In this document: positions 1 to 9,302 of the stretch, one piece after another | Layout: each line of letters starts with the position of its first letter | Position numbering within the stretch: the first letter of the stretch is position 1 | Source of the DNA: Variovorax ginsengisoli | Lineage (GTDB): Bacteria > Pseudomonadota > Gammaproteobacteria > Burkholderiales > Burkholderiaceae_C | Direction: 5' to 3' | NCBI RefSeq assembly: GCF_006438845.1 | Contig: NZ_RCZJ01000002.1 | Location: forward strand, 199,145-263,144 | DNA: 64,000 nucleotides | Notes under the pieces: model-generated | The model's database searches: none | Seen by the model: the letters and a program-made list of their open reading frames with translations, nothing else | What the model was told of the DNA's origin: nothing | Position numbers and translations under genes: made by a program

Positions 1-261
1 CTGTTTCTCGAAATCGCTGGCGCCGCTGTGGATGCTTTGTTCGACGTCGCGCGCGGCATCCTGGACCGTGTCCTTCATCTTGCGCAATTCGTCGAGGTCC
101 ATCGACCGATTGACCTCGGACTTGACGTCGTTCACATAGCGCTGCGCCTTGCCCAGCAGCATGCCGACGGTCCGCGCCACGCGAGGCAGCTTTTCCGGTC
201 CGATGACGATGAGCGCCACCGCGCCGATCAGCGCGAGCTTCGAAATGCCGAGGTCGATCAC
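1..261 (-). CDS. tatB: Sec-independent translocase subunit TatB (3' end off window)
   Basis: Membrane subunit of the twin-arginine translocase, which with TatC recognises RR signal peptides. The visible 87 codons begin V-I-D-L-G-I-S with one N-terminal transmembrane helix, then the hinge G-P-E-K-L-P and an amphipathic, charged helix, as in the family. The start is GTG at 261, 10 bp after the tatA stop, so translation is probably coupled to tatA. The C-terminal tail and presumably tatC lie beyond the left edge. Likely Tat substrates in this window are MsrP and possibly the Bug and DUF1513 proteins, which carry RR-type leaders. Confidence 0.9.
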   Translation of the reverse strand, partial: MIDLGISKLALIGAVALIVIGPEKLPRVARTVGMLLGKAQRYVNDVKSEVNRSMDLDELRKMKDTVQDAARDVEQSIHSGASDFEKQ

Positions 262-271
262 GCGATGCGGC

Positions 272-508
272 TCAGGACTTCTGACGCGCTTCGACGTCGA
301 TGGTCGACTTGTCGGTGGCCGGCGTGCCGGTCACATGTTGCGTGGGCGTCGTGGGCGTGTCGGTGGCGGAGCCGTCCTTCATGCCGTCCTTGAAACCCTT
401 CACGGCACCACCCAGGTCGGAGCCCATGTTGCGCAGCTTCTTGGTGCCGAAGATCATGACCACGACGAGCAGAACGATCAGCCAGTGCCAGATGGAAAAA
501 GAACCCAT
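272..508 (-). CDS. tatA: Sec-independent translocase pore subunit TatA
   Basis: A 78-residue protein starting [20 protein letters not shown], a single short N-terminal membrane helix. It is followed by the conserved F-G-T-K-K-L hinge and the amphipathic helix with [12 protein letters not shown]. This is the classic TatA form, which oligomerises into the protein-conducting element of the Tat pathway. The C-terminal third is Thr/Pro/Asp-rich and probably disordered. It precedes tatB in the same direction and follows hinT by 45 bp, at the distal end of the his operon, an order common in Burkholderiales. Confidence 0.95.
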   Translation of the reverse strand: MGSFSIWHWLIVLLVVVMIFGTKKLRNMGSDLGGAVKGFKDGMKDGSATDTPTTPTQHVTGTPATDKSTIDVEARQKS

Positions 509-553
509 GGAATAACTCCTGAAGAATGTGAAGAATTTTAGTCGGGGCCGAAA

Positions 554-913
554 TCAGCCCTTGAGCCAAGGGCGAGGACCACCCATGACGTGCACATGGA
601 GATGGTGGACTTCCTGGCCGCCCTCGGCACCAGTATTGACCACCACGCGAAAGCCACCGTCCGGATACGGCCGGCAGCCCTGCTCGACCGCCAGCGTTGG
701 CGCCAACGTCATGATCTTCCCCATCAGCGCCGCGTCGTCTGGGGTCAACTGCGCCATCGATGCAATGTGCCGTTTGGGCACGAGCATGAAATGCACCGGC
801 GCCCAGGGCGCGATGTCGTGGAAGCCGAAGACGTCGTCGTCCTCGTAGACCTTTTTCGAAGGAATCTTTCCTTCGACGATCTTGCAGAAAACGCAGTTCG
901 GGTCAGACGACAT
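554..913 (-). CDS. hinT: HIT family nucleotide hydrolase (HinT-like)
   Basis: A 119-residue histidine-triad protein, the usual length for HinT purine nucleoside phosphoramidases. The N-terminal CVFCKIVEGKIPSKKVYEDD is the family signature (the two Cys are common in the HinT branch), and the C-terminal triad H-L-H-V-H-V-M-G-G is intact. It probably hydrolyses adenosine phosphoramidates or adenylated side products in the cytoplasm. The start overlaps the end of the upstream small membrane protein gene by 11 bp. Its position between hisE and tatA suggests co-transcription with the his operon, not a role in histidine synthesis. Confidence 0.93.
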   Translation of the reverse strand: MSSDPNCVFCKIVEGKIPSKKVYEDDDVFGFHDIAPWAPVHFMLVPKRHIASMAQLTPDDAALMGKIMTLAPTLAVEQGCRPYPDGGFRVVVNTGAEGGQEVHHLHVHVMGGPRPWLKG

Positions 914-1292
914 CGGCCGGCTCCATTGCGCGGTTGGCGTTCATGCGGACCATGCCCTTGATGATCCGATAGAGGAACCAGAGAGAGATCAAGGTCCAGG
1001 CGATCCAGCCCGGCACCAGCAGAATGATCCACAGCCACGACGTCAGAACGTACAGCAGCCCGGCCCACAGCACCGACCGGATGCGCCAGCTGAAATGCGA
1101 TTGCTGCCACGTGCCGCGCGCATCGTCGCGCTTCACCAGATCGATGACGAGGGCAATCAGCAGCAGCACGATGGAAGCCTGTGCGCCCGGCAACACAGCA
1201 CCGACGGCGACGACCAGATGCAGGACGTAGCTGACCCAGCCCCATGTCTTGAGCGATTCGTCCGGCTGGACGGTCACGATGTCGTTGTTCAC
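903..1292 (-). CDS. Small membrane protein, DUF4870-like
   Basis: A 129-residue protein with three to four predicted membrane segments (about residues 17-33, 38-52, 70-85 and 88-110). The central motif R-G-T-W-Q-Q-S-H-F-S-W-R-I-R-S resembles the DUF4870 family seen in Neisseria and Burkholderiales. No function is known. The GTG start at 1292 is preceded by AAGGA at suitable spacing and lies 9 bp after hisE. It overlaps hinT by 11 bp, so it is an integral part of this transcription unit. Confidence 0.8.
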   Translation of the reverse strand: MNNDIVTVQPDESLKTWGWVSYVLHLVVAVGAVLPGAQASIVLLLIALVIDLVKRDDARGTWQQSHFSWRIRSVLWAGLLYVLTSWLWIILLVPGWIAWTLISLWFLYRIIKGMVRMNANRAMEPADVV

Positions 1293-1301
1293 GGTGTCCT
1301 T

Positions 1302-1676
1302 TCAGTCGTTGGATGCTTCACGGGCCTGCGCCTTGCGCAGTGCCTTCTCTTCAATGCCGCTGGTGCCGGCGCGGCGCTCCAGTTCCTCGATCACCGCCCG
1401 CGGTGTCAGGCCGTAGTGCGCGAGCGCCACCATGCTGTGGAACCACAAATCGGCCACTTCGTTCACTATTTTCTGCCGGTCGCCGCCGTGGTCGGCATCC
1501 TTGGCGGCCATCACCACCTCCGTCGCCTCCTCGCCGATCTTCTTGAGGAAGGCGTCGGGCCCTTTGTGCAGGAGCCGGGCGACGTAGCTCTGTTCGGCGT
1601 CACCGCCGCGCGAAGGCAGGCGGCTTTCGATCACGGCCGCAAGACGGTCCAGCGCGTCGGTGTTCATCGTTTCCAT
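1302..1676 (-). CDS. hisE: Phosphoribosyl-ATP pyrophosphatase HisE
   Basis: Second step of histidine synthesis: removes pyrophosphate from phosphoribosyl-ATP. A 124-residue all-helical MazG-like protein containing [15 protein letters not shown] and N-E-V-A-D-L-W-F-H, the metal-binding acidic helices of the family. The ATG at 1676 overlaps the hisI stop (TAATG), showing coupling; an in-frame ATG at 1667 is the alternative. HisI and HisE are separate proteins here, as usual in Burkholderiales, unlike the fused enterobacterial HisIE. Confidence 0.95.
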   Translation of the reverse strand: METMNTDALDRLAAVIESRLPSRGGDAEQSYVARLLHKGPDAFLKKIGEEATEVVMAAKDADHGGDRQKIVNEVADLWFHSMVALAHYGLTPRAVIEELERRAGTSGIEEKALRKAQAREASND

Positions 1677-2065
1677 TATTTGTAGATCGTCTCCGGGTCT
1701 TTCAGGACCGGCTCGACCGCGGTCCACCGGCCATTCTCGTACTTGCTGAAGAAACAGCTGTGACGGCCGGTGTGGCAAGCGATGCCGGGCTCGTGGCCGA
1801 GCTGCGTGACCTTGAGCAGCACGACGTCGTTGTCGCAGTCGAGGCGGATTTCGTGCACCGTCTGCACGTGGCCCGATTCTTCGCCTTTGAACCAGAGCCG
1901 GTCGCGCGAGCGGCTGAAATACACAGCCCGACCCAGCTCGGCGGTCTTGGCCAGCGCCTCGCGGTTCATCCAGGCGAACATCAGGACATCGTTGCTGCCC
2001 TGCTCCTGTGCGATGACCGGCACCAGGCCGTTCGCGTCCCATTTCACTTCGTTGAGCCAATCCAT
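1676..2065 (-). CDS. hisI: Phosphoribosyl-AMP cyclohydrolase HisI
   Basis: Third step of histidine synthesis: opens the adenine ring of phosphoribosyl-AMP. 129 residues with the zinc/magnesium motifs L-D-C-D-N-D and the H-T-G-R-H-S-C-F-F signature. The start is ATG at 2065 (M-D-W-L-N-E-V-K-W). An open frame continues upstream over hisF but shows no family similarity there. Lies 26 bp after hisF and overlaps hisE by one base. Confidence 0.95.
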   Translation of the reverse strand: MDWLNEVKWDANGLVPVIAQEQGSNDVLMFAWMNREALAKTAELGRAVYFSRSRDRLWFKGEESGHVQTVHEIRLDCDNDVVLLKVTQLGHEPGIACHTGRHSCFFSKYENGRWTAVEPVLKDPETIYK

Positions 2066-2091
2066 CGGGGGATTGTCACACCCGGCGAGCG

Positions 2092-2871
2092 TCACCGTCG
2101 AACAGGGATACCGCGTGCAGCCATCTGCGCCTTCGCCTCGCCGACGGTGAATTCGCCGTAGTGAAAGATGCTGGCCGCCAGCACCGCGTCGGCGCCGCCG
2201 ATCTGGATGCCGTCGGACAGGTGGTCGAGCGCGCCGACGCCGCCCGAAGCGATCACCGGCACGCCGACCGCGTCGCTCACCGCGCGGGTCAGTGCCAGGT
2301 CGAAGCCGCTCTTGGTGCCGTCGCGGTCCATGCTGGTCAGCAGGATCTCGCCCGCGCCGCGGCGCGCCATCTCGGTGGCCCATTGCACCGCGTCGAGCCC
2401 GGTGTTCTTGCGGCCGCCATGGCTGTAAACGTCCCAGCCCGGACCGCGCGTGGCGGCGTCTTCGGGCGTCCGGCGCTTGGCGTCGATGGCGACCACGATG
2501 CATTGCGCGCCGTATTTTTGCGACGCGTCTTCGATCACCTGCGGATTGGCAATGGCCGCCGAGTTGAAACTGGTCTTGTCGGCGCCCGCATTGAGCAGCC
2601 GTCGCACGTCGTCGACCGTGCGCACGCCGCCGCCCACGGTCAGCGGAATGAAGACCTGCGACGCCACCGCTTCGATGATCGGCAAGATCAGATCACGGCC
2701 GTCGCTGGTGGCGGTGATGTCGAGGAAGGTCAGTTCGTCGGCGCCCTGCGCGTTGTAGCGCGCGGCGATCTCGACCGGGTCACCCGCGTCGCGCAGTTCG
2801 ACGAAATTGACGCCCTTCACGACGCGGCCGCCGGTCACGTCGAGGCAGGGAATGATGCGTTTGGCGAGCAT
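2092..2871 (-). CDS. hisF: Imidazole glycerol phosphate synthase cyclase subunit HisF
   Basis: TIM-barrel subunit that uses ammonia from HisH to close the imidazole ring, yielding IGP and AICAR. 259 residues beginning [12 protein letters not shown], which contains the first catalytic Asp; the second is in V-V-A-I-D-A-K. Phosphate-binding G-G-V and A-S-G-G-V-G motifs are present. The start chosen is ATG 2871, since the upstream in-frame extension lacks family sequence. Separated from hisA by the inserted hexose-6-phosphate epimerase gene. Confidence 0.97.
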   Translation of the reverse strand: MLAKRIIPCLDVTGGRVVKGVNFVELRDAGDPVEIAARYNAQGADELTFLDITATSDGRDLILPIIEAVASQVFIPLTVGGGVRTVDDVRRLLNAGADKTSFNSAAIANPQVIEDASQKYGAQCIVVAIDAKRRTPEDAATRGPGWDVYSHGGRKNTGLDAVQWATEMARRGAGEILLTSMDRDGTKSGFDLALTRAVSDAVGVPVIASGGVGALDHLSDGIQIGGADAVLAASIFHYGEFTVGEAKAQMAARGIPVRR

Positions 2872-2899
2872 GAAATCGGTGTTGGGAAGAAGAGAAGGA

Positions 2900-3739
2900 T
2901 CAGCGCACGCTGAGTTGCTGCCAGCCCTGCCATGCCGCACCCGGCTGAAGCAGCACCGCTTCGTCGATGCGTGCCGCCTCGACGCACAGCATGTGGCGCC
3001 AGCCGTCGTCCGGCAAGTCGGAAAGCTTGGCCGCGAGCACGGGGCCCGGGTTCCACACCACCGTCTCCGTGCAGCTCGCGCTTTGTGCGATCTCTAGCGT
3101 TCCGAGCGGCTGGGCGAGACGAAGCGGTGCCGCAGGTGCGGCGTAGACGCTGTCGAATTCTTCGCCGAAGTGCAGCGCCTGGGTGGCCTCGGGGTGGCGC
3201 ACATCGCGCACGGCGTCCCAACGGGCCGCGTCTTGCAGGCCTTGGAGACGCACGTCGGCGATCTCGTCGACCCGCAGGTAGGTGTGCAGCGCAGCAGTGA
3301 AGGACCACGGCGATGCATCGGTGTTCAGCACATCGAGTGCCATTCGCAGGCCTTGCGGCGTGAGCGTGGCCGTCAGCGTGACGCGAAAGCGGTGCGGCCA
3401 GACGGCGCGGGTCGCTTCGCTGTCCGTCAGCGTCAGACGCACCTCGCCCGACTCGGCCCTGTCTTGCGGCTCGACCCGCCACGCCGTGTTCCGCGCGAAG
3501 CCATGCTTGGCCAGCGGGCCGCGCTGGTTGAACTGCGGCCAGCACACCGGCACCCCGCCACGGAGCGCGGCCTGGCCGTCGAACACGGCGTCCGGGCTGA
3601 GGTACAGCCGCTCTACGCCGTCGGCCGTGGTCCAGCCGAGCACGTGCGCGCCGTGCAACGCGATGGTGCAGGTGCTGCCGTCGGAGAGGGTGAGGCGCAC
3701 CGCGGGCTGGCCGCGGACGTCGAGGGTTTGCAGGGGCAT
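2900..3739 (-). CDS. D-hexose-6-phosphate mutarotase (YeaD/aldose 1-epimerase family)
   Basis: A 279-residue galactose-mutarotase-fold protein. The YeaD branch interconverts anomers of glucose-6-phosphate-type sugars. Visible landmarks are [17 protein letters not shown] near residue 63, the catalytic His in [10 protein letters not shown], and the Glu near the C-terminus in M-L-C-V-E-A-A-R-I. It sits between hisA and hisF with gaps of 23 and 28 bp. It has no known role in histidine synthesis, so it is a guest in the operon. Confidence 0.87.
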   Translation of the reverse strand: MPLQTLDVRGQPAVRLTLSDGSTCTIALHGAHVLGWTTADGVERLYLSPDAVFDGQAALRGGVPVCWPQFNQRGPLAKHGFARNTAWRVEPQDRAESGEVRLTLTDSEATRAVWPHRFRVTLTATLTPQGLRMALDVLNTDASPWSFTAALHTYLRVDEIADVRLQGLQDAARWDAVRDVRHPEATQALHFGEEFDSVYAAPAAPLRLAQPLGTLEIAQSASCTETVVWNPGPVLAAKLSDLPDDGWRHMLCVEAARIDEAVLLQPGAAWQGWQQLSVR

Positions 3740-3762
3740 GAGATCGCCGGCCCGCCGAGCGG

Positions 3763-4506
3763 TCAGCTCGGCGCCAGCTCGTCGGCGCGGGCCTGCGCCG
3801 CGGCGAAGTCGAGGTCGCCGGAATAGATGGCGCGACCGCAGATCACGCCCTCGACGCCTTCGGATTCGACCGCGCAGAGCTGGTCGATGTCGGCCATGTT
3901 CGACAGGCCACCGGAAGCGATGACCGGGATGGTGAGCGCCTGCGCGAGCTTCACCGTGGCGTCGATGTTGATGCCCGAGAGCATGCCGTCGCGGCCGATG
4001 TCGGTGTAGATGATCGACTCGACGCCGTAGTCCTCGAACTTCTTGCCCAGGTCGGCGACTTCGTGGCCGGTGAGCTTGCTCCAGCCATCGGTCGCGACCT
4101 TGCCGTCCTTGGCATCGAGACCCACGATGATGTGGCCGCCGAAGGCCGTGCAGGCGTCTTTCAGGAAGCCCGGGTTCTTGACCGCGGCGGTGCCGATGAT
4201 CACGTAGCGCAAGCCGTCGTCGATATAGCGCTCGATCGTGTCCAGATCGCGAATGCCACCGCCGAGCTGCACCGGAATCTCGGCGCCCACTTCGCGCAGG
4301 ATCGCTTTGATGGCCGCATGGTTCTGCGGCTTGCCGGCGAAGGCGCCGTTCAGGTCGACCAGGTGCAGCCGACGGGCGCCCGCCTCGACCCACTTGCGCG
4401 CCATGGCGGCCGGGTCTTCGCTGAAGATGGTCGATTGGTCCATGTCGCCTTGTTTGAGGCGAACGCAGTGGCCGTCTTTGAGGTCAATGGCGGGAATCAG
4501 CAGCAT
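3763..4506 (-). CDS. hisA: ProFAR isomerase HisA
   Basis: Amadori rearrangement of ProFAR to PRFAR, the fourth his step. A 247-residue TIM barrel beginning [20 protein letters not shown], with the first catalytic Asp in A-I-D-L-K-D and the second in I-Y-T-D-I-G-R-D-G. Paralogous to HisF in the same operon. Start ATG 4506, 19 bp after hisH. Confidence 0.97.
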   Translation of the reverse strand: MLLIPAIDLKDGHCVRLKQGDMDQSTIFSEDPAAMARKWVEAGARRLHLVDLNGAFAGKPQNHAAIKAILREVGAEIPVQLGGGIRDLDTIERYIDDGLRYVIIGTAAVKNPGFLKDACTAFGGHIIVGLDAKDGKVATDGWSKLTGHEVADLGKKFEDYGVESIIYTDIGRDGMLSGINIDATVKLAQALTIPVIASGGLSNMADIDQLCAVESEGVEGVICGRAIYSGDLDFAAAQARADELAPS

Positions 4507-4525
4507 GGCAGGGCGAGCCGGTGGC

Positions 4526-5173
4526 TCAGGGGTTCCAGTGGAGGAAGTTGCGATAGAGCTGCAGACCGTGGTCCGCACTCTTCTCGGGGTGAAACTGGGT
4601 GGCGAAAATATTATCGCGCGCAATCGCGGCCGTGAACGGTGCGCCGTAGTCGGCCTCGCCGACGCTGTGCTTCGGGTCCGTTGGTCGGGCGAAGAAGCTG
4701 TGGACGAAATAGAAGTACGCCTCGTCCGGCACGCCGGCCCACACCGGGTGCGGCTGCGCCTGGCGCACCTGATTCCAGCCCATCTGCGGCACCTTGTAGC
4801 GGCTGCCGTCGGGCTGAGTGCGGCCGGCCAGGTCGAACTTGATCACCGCACCGGGGATGAGGCCGAGGCCGTTCGTCGGCCCTTCTTCGCTGGTCGACAG
4901 CAGCATCTGCATGCCCACGCAGACGCCGAAGAGCGGCTTGCTGGCGGCCGCTTCGAGCACCGATTCCTGCAACCCCGAATCGCGCAGCTCGCGCATGCAG
5001 TCTGGCATCGCGCCCTGGCCCGGCAGCACCACGCGGGTGGCCTTGCGCACCACGTCGGGGTCCGACGTAACGAAGACTTCCACGCCCACCTGGTCGGCGG
5101 CGTGCTGCACGGCCTGCGACACGGAGCGCAGGTTGCCCATGCCGTAGTCGACGACGGCGACCGTGTTCTTCAT
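4526..5173 (-). CDS. hisH: Imidazole glycerol phosphate synthase glutaminase subunit HisH
   Basis: Class I glutamine amidotransferase that supplies ammonia to HisF. 215 residues beginning [18 protein letters not shown]. The nucleophile Cys is in F-G-V-C-V-G-M-Q, and the His/Glu pair is in A-T-Q-F-H-P-E-K-S near the C-terminus. Start ATG 5173, 1 bp after the hisB stop, indicating tight coupling. Confidence 0.97.
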   Translation of the reverse strand: MKNTVAVVDYGMGNLRSVSQAVQHAADQVGVEVFVTSDPDVVRKATRVVLPGQGAMPDCMRELRDSGLQESVLEAAASKPLFGVCVGMQMLLSTSEEGPTNGLGLIPGAVIKFDLAGRTQPDGSRYKVPQMGWNQVRQAQPHPVWAGVPDEAYFYFVHSFFARPTDPKHSVGEADYGAPFTAAIARDNIFATQFHPEKSADHGLQLYRNFLHWNP

Positions 5174-5174
5174 T

Positions 5175-5804
5175 TCAGAGCGATCCCTTGGTCGACGGGA
5201 TGACACCGGCCGAGCGCGGATCCAGCTCCAGCGCGCCGCGCAGTGCGCGGGCGAAGGCCTTGAACACGGTCTCGCACTGGTGATGCGCGTTGACACCCTT
5301 GAGATTGTCGATGTGCAGCGTCACCCCCGCGTGGTTCACGAAGCCCTGGAAAAATTCGTAGGTCAGCTGGCTGTCGAAGCCACCGATCATGCCGCTCGTG
5401 AAGGGCACGTGCATCACCAGGCCCGGGCGGCCGGAAAAGTCGATGACGACGCGGCTGAGCGCCTCGTCGAGCGGCACGTAGGCATGGCCGTAGCGGCGGA
5501 TGCCCTTCTTGTCGCCGACGGCCTTCGCGACCGCCTGGCCGAGCGTGATGCCGACGTCTTCCACGGTGTGGTGGCCGTCGATGTGCAGGTCGCCCTGGCA
5601 GTCGATCTCGAGGTCGATCAGCCCGTGGCGGGCGATCTGGTCGAGCATGTGGTCGAAGAAACCGATGCCGGTCGTCAGCTTCGCGCGGCCGCTGCCGTCG
5701 AGATTGACCGAGACGGTGATCTTCGTCTCGGCGGTGTTGCGCGTGACGGAGGCGGTGCGGTCGCCGGTGGCGACCACGGCCTCGGGTGCCGTGGGGGTGT
5801 TCAT
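5175..5804 (-). CDS. hisB: Imidazoleglycerol-phosphate dehydratase HisB (monofunctional)
   Basis: Dehydrates IGP to imidazole acetol phosphate, step six. 209 residues, the monofunctional form without the phosphatase domain found in enterobacteria. Mn-binding His-rich motifs are clear: [19 protein letters not shown] and H-H-Q-C-E. Histidinol-phosphate phosphatase is not encoded in this window. Overlaps hisC by 4 bp (ATGA). Confidence 0.96.
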   Translation of the reverse strand: MNTPTAPEAVVATGDRTASVTRNTAETKITVSVNLDGSGRAKLTTGIGFFDHMLDQIARHGLIDLEIDCQGDLHIDGHHTVEDVGITLGQAVAKAVGDKKGIRRYGHAYVPLDEALSRVVIDFSGRPGLVMHVPFTSGMIGGFDSQLTYEFFQGFVNHAGVTLHIDNLKGVNAHHQCETVFKAFARALRGALELDPRSAGVIPSTKGSL

Positions 5805-6889
5805 AGGGAGGATTCGAGCGCCGCGAGCATCCGCGCGTTGTCGTCGGCGGTCCCGACGGTCAGGCGCAGGCAGTTCGCCAGCAAGGGGTGCATTTTAGAA
5901 ACGTTCTTGATCAGAACCCCCTGTGCCTTCATGCCCTCGAAGGTTTTTGCCGCGTCGGGCACTCGCACGAGCACCATGTTGGCCTCGCTGGGCCACTGCA
6001 TCAGACCCGGCACCTTCGCCAGGCCGGCGACCAGCTGCGCACGCTGGGCGCGCAGCTCGGCTGCCTGGGCGGCGAACACGTCGGCATGCTCCAGCGCGAA
6101 CAGCGCGCACTCGCAGTTCAGCACGCTGATGTTGTAGGGCGGGCGCACCTTGTCGATCTCGGCGATCAGCGCCTGCGGCCCCATCAGGTAGCCCAGTCGA
6201 ATGCCGGCCAAGCCGAACTTGCTCAGCGTGCGCATCAAGAGCACGTGGCCGTGGCGCGCCACGCGGTCGATGTAGCTGCGGGCGGCGAAGGGCTGGTAGG
6301 CCTCGTCCATGATCACCAGGCCGCCCTGGGCGCCTTGCGCTTCGACGATCTGCTCGATCACGGCATCGTCCCAGAGGTTGGCGGTCGGGTTGTTCGGGTA
6401 CGCGACGTACACGATGGCCGGCTTTTCGGTCGCGATCGCGGCGAGCATGGCCGGGCCGTCGAGTTCGAAGTCGGCGGTGAGCGGCACGCCGACGAACTTC
6501 ACATCCTGCAGCTGGGCGCAAATGCCGTACATGACGAAGCCGGGCACCGGCGCCAGGATGGCCGCGCCGGGCCGGTCGCAGGCGACGGTGAGCATCGAGA
6601 TCAGTTCGTCGGAGCCGTTGCCCAGCATCATCGAGAAGCCGGCCGGCATTCCGGCATGGTCTGCCAGCGCGCGCTTCAGGTCGTCGCCACGTGCGCCGGG
6701 ATAGCGATTGAGCGCCACAGCGCCCAGGCGCGCGCCGAGCTCGGCCTGCAGCGCCGGCGGCAGGCCGTACGGGTTCTCCATCGCATCGAGCTTGAGGAGG
6801 CCGGTCGCTTCCTGCACTGCATAGGCATGCATGGACTGGACATCGGCGCGGATGCGCTGGAGGGCGGCGGCAGTGGTCAAGGCGGTCAT
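5801..6889 (-). CDS. hisC: Histidinol-phosphate aminotransferase HisC
   Basis: PLP-dependent fold-type I aminotransferase, step seven of histidine synthesis. 362 residues. The PLP lysine is in [16 protein letters not shown], and the P-N-N-P-T motif and D-E-A-Y are present. Starts 6 bp after the Rap1a-like gene and overlaps hisB by 4 bp. Confidence 0.95.
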   Translation of the reverse strand: MTALTTAAALQRIRADVQSMHAYAVQEATGLLKLDAMENPYGLPPALQAELGARLGAVALNRYPGARGDDLKRALADHAGMPAGFSMMLGNGSDELISMLTVACDRPGAAILAPVPGFVMYGICAQLQDVKFVGVPLTADFELDGPAMLAAIATEKPAIVYVAYPNNPTANLWDDAVIEQIVEAQGAQGGLVIMDEAYQPFAARSYIDRVARHGHVLLMRTLSKFGLAGIRLGYLMGPQALIAEIDKVRPPYNISVLNCECALFALEHADVFAAQAAELRAQRAQLVAGLAKVPGLMQWPSEANMVLVRVPDAAKTFEGMKAQGVLIKNVSKMHPLLANCLRLTVGTADDNARMLAALESSL

Positions 6890-6895
6890 GGGGTC

Positions 6896-7342
6896 TCAGT
6901 GGGTACAGCGGTAACTGTTGCGCAGCGCCGAAGACAGCACGAGCTGCACCGGCATGTCGGCTTCGTAGCTGTCGGCGTTGCGCGAGAGTTCGGTCTGGTA
7001 AAGCGAGCGGGCCATCGTCGGCTCCAGCTTGCGGCCTTCGACGCAGAAGGGCGGCTTCTGGCCGGCACGCTGGGCTGCATCGCTCGCCTCGCGCAGGCCT
7101 TCCATCACGCCGACCAAGTAATAGTTGGCGTAGAGCTTGCCGTCTTTCTCGTTGGCTTCGAGCGTGCGCATTTCGCGAATGCTCATGGCGGACGCGCAGA
7201 CGGCACCCAAACCTAGCAGCAGCGCGCAAGCAAGCCCTCGCGATGCACCGTGGAACCGGCTTCGCCGAGCCGCTGGTGTTGCCCCCGGCGAGGGGGTTGG
7301 CGCAGCGACACGACGCGCGCGAAGCCTGGGCGAGGACATCAT
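6896..7342 (-). CDS. Secreted Rap1a/Tai-like small protein, N-terminus encoded by a repeat element
   Basis: A 148-residue product. Residues about 36-52 form a hydrophobic signal-peptide core ending A-S-A. The mature part has two Cys (P-P-F-C-V-E-G and the C-terminal N-S-Y-R-C) and a Y-Y-L-V-G-V-M-E-G helix, resembling the Rap1a/Tai family, some members of which are T6SS immunity proteins. No T6SS gene is nearby, so an immunity role is speculative. The ATG-ATG start overlaps the hisD stop. The first roughly 33 residues are translated from the repeat at 7246-7336, giving an unusually long Arg/Pro-rich leader. No in-frame ATG or GTG exists further down. It lies inside the his operon between hisD and hisC. 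Confidence 0.6.
   Translation of the reverse strand: MMSSPRLRARRVAAPTPSPGATPAARRSRFHGASRGLACALLLGLGAVCASAMSIREMRTLEANEKDGKLYANYYLVGVMEGLREASDAAQRAGQKPPFCVEGRKLEPTMARSLYQTELSRNADSYEADMPVQLVLSSALRNSYRCTH
7246..7336 (-). repeat. Double-hairpin repeat, copy 1
   Basis: About 90 bp closely matching copies at 10880-10970 and 47957-48046. Hairpin A is CGGC-TTC-GCCG (7257-7267). Hairpin B is five C, loop GGCGA, five G (7282-7296). A conserved tail with GGCG(A/C)AGCGACACG follows. Read along the gene direction, it begins about 4 nt after the hisD stop codon. It is the most divergent of the three copies and is read through as the start of the Rap1a-like protein. Confidence 0.85.
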
Positions 7343-8655
7343 TTCAAGCGCATCCGCGCCGCCTCGGCGTGCGCCGGCAGGCCCTCGCCTTCAGCCAGCG
7401 TCACCGCGATGCGGCCCAGCGTCTGCGCGCCCTGCTCGCTGACCTCGATCAGGCTGGAACGCTTCTGGAAGTCGTACACGCCCAGCGGGCTGGAGAAGCG
7501 TGCTGTGCCGCTGGTGGGCAGCACGTGGTTCGGGCCGGCGCAGTAGTCGCCCAGGCTTTCGCTCGTGTACGCACCGAGGAAGATCGCGCCGGCGTGCTTG
7601 AGCAACGGCTCCCAGCGGTGCGGGTCGGCGCTGCTGACTTCCAGATGCTCGGGCGCGATGCGGTTGCTGATGGCGCAGGCCTCTTCCATGTCGCGCGTGT
7701 GGATCAGCGCGCCTCGGCCGTTGAGCGACGCGGCGATGATCTCGGCGCGCGGCATGGTCGGCAGCAAGCGGTCGATTTCCTGCTGCACGCGGTCGATGTA
7801 GGCCGCGTCGGGGCACAGCAGGATGCTCTGCGCCAGTTCGTCGTGTTCGGCCTGGCTGAAAAGATCCATCGCCACCCAGTCGGGCGGCGTGCTGCCGTCG
7901 GCCAGCACCAATATTTCGCTCGGGCCGGCGATCATGTCGATGCCCACTGTGCCGAAAACGCGGCGCTTGGCTGCCGCCACGTAGGCGTTGCCGGGGCCGG
8001 TGACCTTGTCGACCGCCGGCACCGTGGCGGTGCCGTAGGCCAGCGCGGCCACGGCCTGCGCGCCGCCGATGGTGAAGGCGCGGCTGACACCTGCGACGTG
8101 CGCGGCGGCCAGCACCAGCGGGTTCTTCTCGCCGCCGGGCGTGGGCACGACCATGATGATCTCGCCGACGCCGGCGACGTGCGCCGGAATCGCGTTCATG
8201 AGCACGCTCGACGGGTAGGCGGCCTTGCCACCTGGCACGTAGATGCCGACGCGGTCGAGCGGCGTGACCTTCTGGCCCAGCAGCGTGCCGTCTTCGTCGC
8301 GGTACTGCCAGCTCTCGCCGCTCGCCTTCTTCTGGGCCTCGTGGTAACTGCGCACACGGCGCGCAGCCGCTTCGAGCGCCTCACGCTGCACGGCAGGCAG
8401 CGACTCGAAGGCCGCGCGCAATTCTTCGACCGTGAGTTCCAGGGCCGTCATGTCGGCCACGTCGAGGCGGTCGAAGCGCTTGGTGTACTCGATCACCGCC
8501 GCGTCGCCGCGCTTTTGTACGTCGGCCAGGATCTCGGCCACGCGCTGCTCGATGGCCGCATCCGCATCCGCCGACCAATGCAGCCGCGCCTTGAACGCCG
8601 TTTCGAAATCGGCGGCGGCGGTGGACAGGCGAAGTGGCGCGGCAGAAAAGGTCAT
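7339..8655 (-). CDS. hisD: Histidinol dehydrogenase HisD
   Basis: Zinc- and NAD-dependent enzyme carrying out the last two oxidations from histidinol to histidine. 438 residues, full length. Recognisable stretches include the NAD-binding [25 protein letters not shown], the catalytic E-H-D-E-L-A-Q region, and [16 protein letters not shown] near the C-terminus. Starts 5 bp after hisG. Confidence 0.97.
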   Translation of the reverse strand: MTFSAAPLRLSTAAADFETAFKARLHWSADADAAIEQRVAEILADVQKRGDAAVIEYTKRFDRLDVADMTALELTVEELRAAFESLPAVQREALEAAARRVRSYHEAQKKASGESWQYRDEDGTLLGQKVTPLDRVGIYVPGGKAAYPSSVLMNAIPAHVAGVGEIIMVVPTPGGEKNPLVLAAAHVAGVSRAFTIGGAQAVAALAYGTATVPAVDKVTGPGNAYVAAAKRRVFGTVGIDMIAGPSEILVLADGSTPPDWVAMDLFSQAEHDELAQSILLCPDAAYIDRVQQEIDRLLPTMPRAEIIAASLNGRGALIHTRDMEEACAISNRIAPEHLEVSSADPHRWEPLLKHAGAIFLGAYTSESLGDYCAGPNHVLPTSGTARFSSPLGVYDFQKRSSLIEVSEQGAQTLGRIAVTLAEGEGLPAHAEAARMRLK

Positions 8656-8660
8656 GACTT

Positions 8661-9302
8661 TCAGTCTTGCGGAATGGCCGACGCGAAGGCGTCGAGGATG
8701 CGGCGGATCGGCGCCTGCTTGAGCTTGAGCGCGGCTTGGTTGACGACCAGGCGGGCGCTGATGTCCATGATGCGTTCGACCTCGACCAGATGGTTCGCCT
8801 TGAGCGTGTTGCCGGTCGACACCAGGTCGACGATGGCGTCTGCCAGGCCGGTGAGCGGCGCGAGTTCCATGCTGCCGTAGAGCTTGATCAGGTCGACGTG
8901 CACGCCCTTGCTGGCGAAGAAATCGCGCGCCAGGCCGACGTACTTGGTCGCGACGCGCAGGCGCGAGCCCTGCTTGACGGCCGAGGCGTAGTCGTAGTCG
9001 GCGCGCACCGCCACGCTCAGGCGGCAGGCGGCGATCTTCAGATCGAGCGGCTGGTACAGGCCCTGGTTGCCGTGTTCGAGCAGCACGTCGAGGCCGGTCA
9101 CGCCGATGTCGGCGCCGCCGTATTGCACGTAGGTCGGCACGTCGGACGCCCGAACCAGCACCACGCGCACGTCAGGTTGGGTGGTCGCAAGAATCAGCTT
9201 GCGCGATTTTTCCGGGTCTTCGGTGACCTCGATGCCGGCGGCGGCCAGCATCGGCAGGGTCTCGTCGAAGATGCGGCCCTTGGACAGCGCCAGCGTGATC
9301 AA
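8661..9302 (-). CDS. hisG: ATP phosphoribosyltransferase HisG, short form
   Basis: Commits ATP and PRPP to histidine synthesis. 213 residues without the C-terminal regulatory domain, hence the short form, which in known systems needs the HisRS-like partner HisZ; no hisZ is in this window. The PRPP-binding region is in [13 protein letters not shown]. The likely start is TTG at 9302 (L-I-T-L-A-L-S-K-G), overlapping the murA stop as TTGA. No ATG or GTG fits the family N-terminus. Confidence 0.94.
   Translation of the reverse strand: MITLALSKGRIFDETLPMLAAAGIEVTEDPEKSRKLILATTQPDVRVVLVRASDVPTYVQYGGADIGVTGLDVLLEHGNQGLYQPLDLKIAACRLSVAVRADYDYASAVKQGSRLRVATKYVGLARDFFASKGVHVDLIKLYGSMELAPLTGLADAIVDLVSTGNTLKANHLVEVERIMDISARLVVNQAALKLKQAPIRRILDAFASAIPQD

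Noticed and set aside
6896..7342. Firm T6SS immunity assignment for the Rap1a-like protein
   Set aside because: No effector or T6SS gene is in the window, and the family match rests on a few residues.
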